Positions 1 through 4,746 of a stretch of 8,835 nt of DNA are shown in pieces. Source of the stretch: Planctomycetota bacterium. Lineage in GTDB: Bacteria > Planctomycetota > UBA11346. The translations under genes and the position numbers were made by a program. Where the stretch lies: the NCBI GenBank assembly GCA_013816415.1, contig JACDEN010000082.1, positions 1-8,835 of the forward strand. The letters run 5' to 3'. Below the pieces are notes generated by a model. It was not told the DNA's origin. It did not search any database and worked only from the letters and a program-made list of their open reading frames with translations. How positions within the stretch are numbered: the first letter of the stretch is position 1; every line of letters begins with the position of its first letter.

Positions 1-22
1 GGGCACAACACCCTCTGTGCTC
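1..22 (+). terminator. Hairpin at window edge, possible terminator of an upstream gene
   Basis: The arms GGGCACA (1-7) and TGTGCTC (16-22) pair over seven positions, one of them G-U, around an eight-base loop. No run of T follows, so a terminator reading is weak. The structure could instead lie in the sthA leader, because only 23 bases separate it from the sthA start. The left edge of the window cuts off any further context. Confidence 0.25.
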
Positions 23-45
23 ATGATGTTAGCAGGGATTGAGGC

Positions 46-1452
46 ATGACGGAAAAAACCAAGTTCGACCTCATCGTCATCGGCACCGGCCCCGGCGGCG
101 AAGGCGCCGCGATGAAGGCCTCGAAGGAGGGCAAGTCGGTGGCGATGGTCGAGCAGCACCACGAGGTCGGCGGCGGCTGCACGCATTGGGCGACCATCCC
201 GAGCAAGGCGCTGCGCCACACCATCTCGCGGCTGATGGAATTCCGCTCGAATCCCCTGTTCCTCGGCCACAGCGAGGAGCTGGACCTGTCCTTCCCGCAG
301 TTGCTCAAGACCGCCGACCGCGTGATCCGCGACCAGGTCACGCTGCGCTCGGGTTTCTACGAGCGCAACGAGGTGCGGGTCATCCATGGCCACGCCTCGT
401 TCGTCGATGCCCACACCATCGAGGTCGGCACCTCGCATCCGGGCGGCAAGCGCCAACGCATCACCGCGAGCGGCATCATCATCGCCACCGGCTCGCGGCC
501 GTATCGCCCTGCCGATGTGGATTTCAATCACCCGCGGGTGCGCGACAGCGACACCATCCTCAAATTGAAGAACACGCCGCAGGGGATCACCATCTACGGC
601 GCGGGAGTGGTCGGCTGCGAGTACGCGTCGATCTTCCGCAACCTCGGCATCAAGGTGAACCTGGTCAACACCCGCGACCGCCTGCTGTCGTTCCTCGACG
701 ACGAGATCGTCGACGCCCTCGCCTATCACCTGCGCGACCAGGGCGTGCTGATCCGCCACAACGAGACCGCCGAGAAGGTCGAGCCGCTCGACGACGGCGT
801 GGTGCTGCACCTGAAATCAGGGAAGAAGCTCAAGACCGATGTGCTGCTGTGGGCCAATGGCCGCACCGGCAACGCCCAGGGGATGGGCCTCGAGCCGCTG
901 GGGATCATCCCCAACGAACGCGGGCAGATCCCGATCAACGAGCACTACCAGACCGCACAGACACACATCTACGCGGTGGGCGATGTCATCGGCCTGCCGA
1001 GCCTGGCGAGCGCCGCCTACGACCAGGGGCGCTTCGCGGCCACCCACCTGATCGAAGGCTCGTGCGACCAGCGTCTGGTCCAGGACATCCCCACGGGCAT
1101 CTACACCATTCCCGAGATCAGTTCGCTGGGGAAGACCGAGCGCGAGCTGACCGACGCCAAGATCCCGTACGAGCTCGGGCATTCGCTCTTCCGCAGCCTG
1201 GCGCGGGCCCAGATCACCGGCCAGACCGTCGGCATGCTCAAGATCCTCTTCCACCGCGAAACCCTCGAGATCCTGGGCATCCACTGCTTCGGCAACCAGG
1301 CGGCCGAGATCATCCACATCGGACAGGCGATCATGTCGCAGCGGGGGCCGGCCAACACCCTGATGTACTTCATCAACACCACGTTCAATTATCCGACCAT
1401 GGCCGAAGCCTACCGGGTCGCGGCGCTCAATGGCCTGAACCGCCTGTTTTAA
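46..1452 (+). CDS. sthA: Soluble pyridine nucleotide transhydrogenase (Si-specific NAD(P)+ transhydrogenase)
   Basis: This cytoplasmic FAD flavoprotein transfers reducing equivalents between NADPH and NAD+, in the family usually draining excess NADPH. The 468-residue length is normal for SthA. Visible parts in order are the FAD-binding GTGPGGEG (13-20), the active-site loop GGGCTHWATIPSKALRH (42-58), the NAD(P)-binding IYGAGVVGCEYASIF (183-197), the second FAD motif AVGDVIGLPSLASAAYDQGR (310-329) and the C-terminal dimerisation domain (about 349-468). The loop has one cysteine (C45), and the second redox cysteine of lipoamide dehydrogenases is replaced by T50. The C-terminal catalytic His-Pro is also missing (NYPTMAEA at 448-455). 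Both losses are the SthA signature and separate it from the disulfide oxidoreductases. From memory, long stretches match E. coli SthA nearly identically, for instance SLASAAYDQGR, DIPTGIYTIPEIS and ILFHRET. The ATG at 46 follows a purine-rich AGCAGGGATTGAGG at spacing suitable for ribosome binding. The next gene starts 58 bases after the stop, so cotranscription is possible. Confidence 0.96.
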   Translation: MTEKTKFDLIVIGTGPGGEGAAMKASKEGKSVAMVEQHHEVGGGCTHWATIPSKALRHTISRLMEFRSNPLFLGHSEELDLSFPQLLKTADRVIRDQVTLRSGFYERNEVRVIHGHASFVDAHTIEVGTSHPGGKRQRITASGIIIATGSRPYRPADVDFNHPRVRDSDTILKLKNTPQGITIYGAGVVGCEYASIFRNLGIKVNLVNTRDRLLSFLDDEIVDALAYHLRDQGVLIRHNETAEKVEPLDDGVVLHLKSGKKLKTDVLLWANGRTGNAQGMGLEPLGIIPNERGQIPINEHYQTAQTHIYAVGDVIGLPSLASAAYDQGRFAATHLIEGSCDQRLVQDIPTGIYTIPEISSLGKTERELTDAKIPYELGHSLFRSLARAQITGQTVGMLKILFHRETLEILGIHCFGNQAAEIIHIGQAIMSQRGPANTLMYFINTTFNYPTMAEAYRVAALNGLNRLF

Positions 1453-1482
1453 TCGGTGGTTGTCCATCGCGAGTGCGGATAA

Positions 1483-1491
1483 TGTGGAAAA
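1483..1491 (-). promoter_or_regulatory. DnaA-box-like 9-mer (upstream of Lon-domain gene)
   Basis: TGTGGAAAA reads TTTTCCACA on the other strand. It differs by one base from the classical DnaA box TTATCCACA and equals the form I recall as common in cyanobacteria. The same 10-mer TGTGGAAAAC recurs at 2699-2708 upstream of dnaB. Both copies lie between genes, and I saw no other copy in the window. Binding by DnaA is inference. Confidence 0.35.
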
Positions 1492-1492
1492 C

Positions 1493-1507
1493 CGGCCCAA
1501 AAGGCCG
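1493..1507 (+). promoter_or_regulatory. Small hairpin over the ribosome binding site of the Lon-domain gene
   Basis: CGGCC (1493-1497) and GGCCG (1503-1507) pair around the loop CAAAA. The best ribosome-binding-like string before the ATG at 1511 is AAAAGG (1499-1504). It lies partly in the loop and partly in the right arm, so folding would hide it. The stem is only five base pairs and could be chance in GC-rich DNA. Alternatively the true start is at 1523 or 1538, which would put the hairpin clear of the initiation site. Confidence 0.3.
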
Positions 1508-1510
1508 ACC

Positions 1511-2197
1511 ATGGGCATGCGTATGAGCGGAAAACCGATGCGTCCTCCGGGCCAGATGCCGCTTTTTCCGCTCCCCGACCACGTGCTGCTCCCAGGGGTC
1601 CCCGCTCCCTACCGGGTGTTCGAGCCGCGTTACCGGGCGCTGGTGCGGGATCTGCTCGAAATCGCCCCGGAGCAGCGCTGGCTGGCGATGCCGCGGCTGG
1701 CGATGGGATGGGAAGCGGACTATGCGGATTCCCCCGCATTCCTGCCGATGGCGTCGGCCTCGCTGGTCACCCGCATCGAGCCGGCCGCCGACGGACAGTT
1801 CCACATCCTGGTCCTTGGCCAGGTGCGGGTCCGGCTGACCGAGATCCCGTCGAGCCGGCCGTATCGGCTGGCGTCCGCTGAGGTGGTGGACGACCTCACC
1901 GCCGCTGGCGAAGACGCCACGGCCAGCATGCGCCGGCTGCTCGGGCATCTGACGGCGCTCGGCGACCGCATCGATTTGCCGCCCGAGGAATGCGCACGCC
2001 TGCTCGCCGCCGAGGACGGCCATGCCCAGCTCGTCGATCGGCTGGCGTCGCTGCTGCTGGCCAAGGCCGACGATCGCCAGGACGTGCTGGAAAGCCGGTA
2101 TTTACCGCAGCGGATCGCGATCATCGAGCGCACGCTGGCGCGATTCTCGGAAAAACAGCAGTCGATCGGCGATCGCTGGAAGCCCTCGGCGAACTGA
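1511..2197 (+). CDS. Lon N-terminal (substrate-binding) domain protein without ATPase or protease domains
   Basis: The 228-residue protein carries only the LON substrate-binding domain. The opening strand motif PLFPLPDHVLLPG (17-29) followed by VFEPRYRALV (36-45) is the classic start of Lon N-domains. VTRIEPAADGQFHILVLG (86-103) matches the next conserved block, in which Lon has a strand, a variable turn and a strand ending in a glycine. The helical half ends with LLLAKADDRQDVLESRYLPQRI (181-202), the usual end of the domain. There is no Walker motif or Ser-Lys protease dyad. Such stand-alone proteins are common in bacteria, their role is not settled, and binding of unfolded segments or acting as an adaptor is inference. 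ATG 1511 was chosen because it follows AAAAGG at fair spacing. The in-frame TTG at 1460 would add 17 residues of no family character, and ATGs at 1523 and 1538 are also possible because the domain begins only at residue 17. The gene may be cotranscribed with sthA. Confidence 0.85.
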   Translation: MGMRMSGKPMRPPGQMPLFPLPDHVLLPGVPAPYRVFEPRYRALVRDLLEIAPEQRWLAMPRLAMGWEADYADSPAFLPMASASLVTRIEPAADGQFHILVLGQVRVRLTEIPSSRPYRLASAEVVDDLTAAGEDATASMRRLLGHLTALGDRIDLPPEECARLLAAEDGHAQLVDRLASLLLAKADDRQDVLESRYLPQRIAIIERTLARFSEKQQSIGDRWKPSAN

Positions 2198-2243
2198 AGC
2201 GACGGCGGTGGATGCTGTCGTGGAACGACTTGAACACGCTCGT

Positions 2244-2265
2244 CCGGCATCCGCGGCGATGCCGG
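2244..2265 (+). terminator. Hairpin, probable terminator of the sthA/Lon-domain unit
   Basis: CCGGCATC (2244-2251) and GATGCCGG (2258-2265) form a perfect eight-base-pair stem around the six-base loop CGCGGC, 46 bases after the Lon-domain stop. There is no T-run downstream (CGGTTGCCGG follows), so it would be a U-poor, possibly weak or Rho-assisted terminator. The position and perfect arms support the call. Confidence 0.4.
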
Positions 2266-2327
2266 CGGTTGCCGGTGGCTTCCGCCGCACGAGGAGTTCC
2301 AGGATCTCCCCGTTCCGCATCATCGGT

Positions 2328-2350
2328 GGCTGCTGTGCTCCACAGAAGCC
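2328..2350. other. Imperfect inverted repeat
   Basis: GGCT (2328-2331) pairs with AGCC (2347-2350) and CTGTG (2333-2337) with CACAG (2341-2345). A single G/A mismatch separates the two stems, and the loop is CTC. Nine pairs in 23 bases make this a credible RNA hairpin or a dyad for a dimeric regulator. No function can be assigned. Confidence 0.3.
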
Positions 2351-2415
2351 GGAGCTCTCAGGATCGACCCGCGACGCCCAACAAACCTCCCGTCTGGCCC
2401 ACCGGGCACTGGCAT

Positions 2416-2443
2416 CGCCTGCCGCTGCCTCGGGACGGCGGCG
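2416..2443. other. GC-rich inverted repeat with one bulge
   Basis: CGCC (2416-2419) pairs with GGCG (2440-2443) and GCCG (2421-2424) with CGGC (2436-2439). T2420 is bulged and the loop has eleven bases. Given the local GC content, chance formation is quite possible. Confidence 0.2.
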
Positions 2444-2474
2444 GATCACCCGGTCGCCTGGACCCGGAGATCGT

Positions 2475-2492
2475 CGCGATCGTCGAATCGCG
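2475..2492. other. Perfect inverted repeat CGCGAT/ATCGCG
   Basis: CGCGAT (2475-2480) and ATCGCG (2487-2492) flank the six-base spacer CGTCGA, giving an 18-base dyad. It could be an operator or a short hairpin. No regulator is identifiable. Confidence 0.2.
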
Positions 2493-2629
2493 TGGATGTC
2501 ACACCAAAACAAGCACCCTGCGGGTCTCGGATCCTTCCATGGTCCTGAAGCCTGCGAAAAACCGACACGGTCGAGCGCGAGCGTGCGTCCTCCCATCGCC
2601 GGACTCCCTGTTTCCAGCTGGGATCGACT

Positions 2630-2664
2630 GCGGATCCACGACTCCAGGCTGGGGTGCGATCCGC
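2630..2664 (+). other. Extended stem-loop upstream of dnaB
   Basis: GCGGATC (2630-2636) pairs with GATCCGC (2658-2664), then CAC (2637-2639) with GTG (2654-2656) leaving C2657 bulged. A further CCA/TGG pair (2644-2646 with 2650-2652) closes a GGC loop. About thirteen pairs in 35 bases make it one of the strongest structures in this stretch. It lies some 170 bases before the dnaB start and could be part of a small RNA, an upstream terminator or a regulator site. Confidence 0.35.
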
Positions 2665-2670
2665 CGTCGA

Positions 2671-2731
2671 TGTCGGAAAAACCCCGTAAAACGGCCATTG
2701 TGGAAAACTTGTCGGCAAAGAGCTAAAACGG
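2671..2731 (+). promoter_or_regulatory. dnaB: A-tract-rich patch, possible dnaB promoter region
   Basis: In otherwise GC-rich sequence there are A-tracts at 2677-2681, 2688-2691, 2704-2707 and 2725-2728. The 8-mer TAAAACGG occurs twice (2687-2694 and 2724-2731). TAAAAC at 2724-2729 could serve as a -10 element, but the best -35-like TTGTGG (2698-2703) is 20 bases away, longer than normal, so no clean sigma-70 promoter is seen. If transcription starts near 2735, the transcript would begin just before the two hairpins of the leader. Confidence 0.25.
2699..2707 (-). promoter_or_regulatory. DnaA-box-like 9-mer upstream of dnaB
   Basis: TGTGGAAAA is TTTTCCACA on the complementary strand, one base from the consensus DnaA box. 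It sits within the A-rich patch before dnaB, where DnaA binding could control the helicase gene. It is identical over ten bases with the site at 1483-1492. Function is inferred from sequence likeness only. Confidence 0.4.
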
Positions 2732-2745
2732 ACCCTTGTAGACCA

Positions 2746-2774
2746 GCTGGAAGACCAGAAACCTGGCTTCCAGC
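2746..2774 (+). promoter_or_regulatory. dnaB: Strong hairpin 1 in the dnaB leader
   Basis: GCTGGAAG (2746-2753) pairs perfectly with CTTCCAGC (2767-2774). Inside it, CCAG (2755-2758) pairs with CTGG (2763-2766) around the tetraloop AAAC, with A2754 as the only bulge. Twelve pairs in 29 bases is well beyond the background hairpins of this region. It lies about 57 bases before the chosen dnaB start, so a role in leader stability, attenuation or translational control is plausible. Confidence 0.45.
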
Positions 2775-2790
2775 GGCCGGGACCGCCCCG

Positions 2791-2811
2791 ACCGGGGTTG
2801 TGGGCCCCGGT
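2791..2811 (+). promoter_or_regulatory. dnaB: Strong hairpin 2 in the dnaB leader
   Basis: ACCGGGG (2791-2797) pairs perfectly with CCCCGGT (2805-2811) around the loop TTGTGGG. It ends seven bases before the ribosome binding site AGAGGTG. The in-frame TTG at 2798 lies in the loop, which argues against using it as start. An alternative fold pairs CCCC (2786-2789) with GGGG (2794-2797), so the region could switch between two structures. Confidence 0.4.
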
Positions 2812-2818
2812 GGATCGC

Positions 2819-2825
2819 AGAGGTG
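2819..2825 (+). promoter_or_regulatory. dnaB: Ribosome binding site deciding the dnaB start
   Basis: AGAGGTG stands five bases before the TTG at 2831 and is the only good Shine-Dalgarno match near the start of the frame. The upstream TTG at 2798 has no such site and lies in a hairpin loop. Confidence 0.55.
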
Positions 2826-2830
2826 CCTCC

Positions 2831-4501
2831 TTGAGCAAGCCCAAGCCCGACGGCACGCCGATCGCCACCCGCGAACTGCCCCATAATTTCGAGCTCGAGA
2901 AGGCGATCCTGGCGGTCCTGCTGGACGGCCGGCACGCGGTCGCGATGCAGCAGGCGCGCTCGGTGGTGGAGCACACGATGGCCTTCTTCCATCGCGACCA
3001 CCGCATGGTCTACCTGGCATGCCTCGAACTCGACGACGATGGCCACCGGGTGGACGCGCAGTCGGTGCTCGAGCTGCTCAGCCGCTATCCCTTCCAGGCG
3101 ATGATGGAGCGCCTGCGGCAGCAACAGATCCTCTTCGACAGCGAACAGCTCGATACCCTCGACCGCCGGCGTCTGCGCGAACTGTATCGACGCACGCCTG
3201 GTGACACCTCGGCCGATTTCGCCGACAGCGCGCTCGCCGCGCTCGGCGGTCCCAACGCGGTGTTCGATCTGATGCAGGCGTTCGGCCCGGCGGCGGGCAT
3301 GAAGCGCAACGTCGATCTGCTCTGGGACTACTACCTCAAGCGACGGATGATCCAGCGGCTGCAGGGGTTGTGCGACAAGGCCTATCGGACGCCCGACGAG
3401 TTCCCCAAGCTGCTCGACGAGGGCAACCAGGCGATCCTCGATCTCAATCGCATGAACCGCATCGCGACCGTGCACGGCATCGCCGACGTGGTCGACCAGA
3501 CCCTCAAGCACATCACCGAACAGAACGCGAACCCCGAGCACGCCGTGAAGACCGGCCTCGAGGAGGTCGACCTCAAGCTGAATTCCCTGCGTCCGGGCGG
3601 GCTCTACGTGCTGGCCGCGCGTCCGGGCGTCGGCAAGACCTCGCTCGCGCTCAAGATCGTGGCGAACATCGCCAGCAATGTCGATGCGAACCAGGGGGTG
3701 CTGTTCTTCAGCCTCGAGGTCGATCGCGTGGATCTGCTGAAGAAGCTGCTCGCCGCCGAGACCGGCGTCGATTTCCAGGCGCTCGACAGCGGCATCATCA
3801 AGCCCGAGGAATACGCCCTGGTCGAAGAGGCCGGACAGCGCTGCAAGAGCTGGAACCTCCACCTGATGGACGTCTCGGATCTCACGGTGCACGCGCTGCG
3901 TTCGGTGGTGAAGCGCCAGGTGCTCGAGAGCCAGGGCCGATTGAAGCTGGTCGTGCTCGACTACCTGCAGCTCCTGAATTCGCAGAAGTCCGACGCGACC
4001 GAGTACGAGAAGGTCTCGGAGATCAGCCGCGTGCTGAAGCTGATGGCGATGAATCTCAAGATCCCGGTGCTCGCGCTGTCGCAGATGTCGCGCGACAGCG
4101 AGAAGGGGGTCGGCCATGCTCCGCGCGACCCGCGCCTGAGCGACCTGCGCGGCTCCGGATCGATCGAGCAGGATGCCGACGCGGTGCTGTTCATGCATCG
4201 CGTGGATGGAGGCGAAGGGTCGAAGGAAGGCGAGGTACGGAAGATCAAGATCATCATCGCCAAGAACCGCTTCGGCCCGACCGGCGCCGCGGCCATGGAT
4301 TTCTATCCGTCCAAGATGCGCTTCGTCCCCTCGCGCGTCGAGGAGGACCTCGATGGCGGCGGAGGAGGCGGCGCCTTCGATTCGGCTCCGCAGAAGGCCT
4401 ACAAGCACCACCAGCGGAAGCGCATGCAGGACAAGCCCTCGCAGGAGGAGGACCAGTTCACCGCTGGCGACGAGGGCGCCGAGTCCACCGCCTTGTTCTG
4501 A
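2831..4501 (+). CDS. dnaB: Replicative DNA helicase DnaB
   Basis: Hexameric 5'-3' helicase that unwinds the replication fork and works with primase. At 556 residues it is about 90 longer than typical DnaB. The N-terminal domain starts with LPHNFELEKAILAVLLD (16-32), followed by the linker region ending near residue 235. The RecA-like motor has Walker A ARPGVGKTS (263-271), the catalytic glutamate in FFSLEV (E296), motif H3 VVLDYLQLL (374-382), SEISRVLKLMAMNLKIPVLALSQMSRD (396-422) with the sensor glutamine, SDLRGSGSIEQDAD (437-450) and the arginine-finger-like block AKNRFGPTG (477-485). Two parts are unusual. Roughly residues 86-134 form an arginine-rich insertion between two helices of the N-terminal domain. 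From about residue 500 there is a tail with six glycines (509-514), a basic stretch and an acidic end finishing in TALF. The TTG at 2831 was chosen for its ribosome binding site; TTG 2798 would add 11 residues. The gene stands alone, with a long leader before it and two terminator-like hairpins after it. Confidence 0.95.
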   Translation: MSKPKPDGTPIATRELPHNFELEKAILAVLLDGRHAVAMQQARSVVEHTMAFFHRDHRMVYLACLELDDDGHRVDAQSVLELLSRYPFQAMMERLRQQQILFDSEQLDTLDRRRLRELYRRTPGDTSADFADSALAALGGPNAVFDLMQAFGPAAGMKRNVDLLWDYYLKRRMIQRLQGLCDKAYRTPDEFPKLLDEGNQAILDLNRMNRIATVHGIADVVDQTLKHITEQNANPEHAVKTGLEEVDLKLNSLRPGGLYVLAARPGVGKTSLALKIVANIASNVDANQGVLFFSLEVDRVDLLKKLLAAETGVDFQALDSGIIKPEEYALVEEAGQRCKSWNLHLMDVSDLTVHALRSVVKRQVLESQGRLKLVVLDYLQLLNSQKSDATEYEKVSEISRVLKLMAMNLKIPVLALSQMSRDSEKGVGHAPRDPRLSDLRGSGSIEQDADAVLFMHRVDGGEGSKEGEVRKIKIIIAKNRFGPTGAAAMDFYPSKMRFVPSRVEEDLDGGGGGGAFDSAPQKAYKHHQRKRMQDKPSQEEDQFTAGDEGAESTALF

Positions 4502-4511
4502 TCCGCGCATA

Positions 4512-4531
4512 CGGGCGAACCGCTTCGCCCG
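4512..4531 (+). terminator. Terminator-like hairpin after dnaB
   Basis: CGGGCGAA (4512-4519) and TTCGCCCG (4524-4531) make a perfect eight-base-pair stem with the loop CCGC, starting eleven bases after the dnaB stop. The sequence after it (CAATCGGTTG) has only a weak T content, so efficiency is uncertain. Confidence 0.55.
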
Positions 4532-4552
4532 CAATCGGTTGCGTGGTCAACC

Positions 4553-4577
4553 CGGTCACCGCCAGCGGCGAGGACCG
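4553..4577 (+). terminator. Second terminator-like hairpin after dnaB
   Basis: CGGTC (4553-4557) pairs with GACCG (4573-4577) and CGCC (4560-4563) with GGCG (4567-4570). A symmetric two-by-two internal loop separates the stems and AGC caps the structure. TTGTTGCATT follows directly, the most T-rich tail of any hairpin here. With 4512-4531 it forms a tandem pair that would insulate dnaB from the next operon. From 4578 to 4746 I see no gene and no convincing sigma-70 promoter; only a small dyad GCAT-T-ATGC (4583-4591) stands out. Confidence 0.45.
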
Positions 4578-4746
4578 TTGTTGCATTATGCTGCGATCCC
4601 ATGTGCTGTCGCCCTCGCGGACCGAAGGCGGAGGTGTTCGTTGCGATCAGCTGTTACGCGCATGTCGATGACGCGCCGGGCGAGCCGATGATGCGCGGTG
4701 GTTGGCAGTCCGGTCTCCGGCCCGAGCCGAGCGGAGCCGCGCAGAC

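Larger units (their letters stand above)
2614..2750. repeat. Pair of identical 8-bp palindromes CCAGCTGG
   Basis: CCAGCTGG occurs at 2614-2621 and 2743-2750, 129 bases apart start to start, and I noticed no other copy in the window. One copy lies before and one after the A-tract patch that may hold the dnaB promoter. This would suit a dimeric regulator, but the second copy also overlaps the arm of the hairpin at 2746-2774. Confidence 0.25.
2198..2830. other. Long non-coding region between the Lon-domain gene and dnaB
   Basis: About 630 bases hold no gene I can support. Frames open here on both strands give arginine- and serine-rich or shuffled-looking translations, run deep into flanking genes, and show no recognisable motif or placed ribosome binding site. 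Inverted repeats are numerous. Listed separately are 2244-2265, 2328-2350, 2416-2443, 2475-2492, 2630-2664, 2746-2774 and 2791-2811. A shorter ACCC/GGGT pair surrounds TGC near 2517. The region is GC-rich up to about 2670, then carries A-tracts to 2731, then is very GC-rich again. I could not match it to tmRNA, RNase P, SRP or 6S RNA by eye. It may hold the dnaB promoter and leader, a small RNA, or decayed coding sequence. Confidence 0.6.

Noticed and set aside
1460..1483. Possible promoter TTGTCC ... GATAAT before the Lon-domain gene
   Set aside because: GATAAT resembles a -10 element, but the spacing to TTGTCC is only 12 bases and nothing suitable lies at 17.
1460..1510. Upstream TTG start for the Lon-domain protein
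   Set aside because: It would add 17 residues without family character, across the hairpin and the DnaA-box-like site, and lacks a good ribosome binding site.
39..1526. 495-residue + strand frame overlapping sthA
   Set aside because: Shadow frame of sthA with Arg/Pro/His-rich low-complexity translation. The real frame matches SthA from end to end.
2102..2698. 198-residue minus strand frame in the gap
   Set aside because: It overlaps the Lon-domain gene antisense by about 100 bases. The sequence looks random and no start signal is evident, though a decayed gene cannot be fully excluded.
2022..2726. 234-residue + strand frame in the gap before dnaB
   Set aside because: It starts within the Lon-domain gene in another frame. 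The Ser/Arg-rich translation has no motif and no ribosome binding site was found.
2798..2830. Upstream TTG start for DnaB
   Set aside because: It lies in the loop of a strong hairpin without a Shine-Dalgarno sequence, while TTG 2831 has AGAGGTG five bases upstream.
1990..2886. 298-residue + strand frame spanning the gap before dnaB
   Set aside because: It overlaps the Lon-domain gene by about 200 bases and dnaB at the other end. The translation is Arg/Pro/Ser-rich and has no recognisable domain.
2446..3006. 186-residue minus strand frame reaching into dnaB
   Set aside because: About a third is antisense to dnaB and the remainder has no motif.
2723..4534. 603-residue open frame on the minus strand
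   Set aside because: Antisense to dnaB, whose helicase motifs are unambiguous. The mirror translation is Leu/Glu/His-rich with no family likeness.
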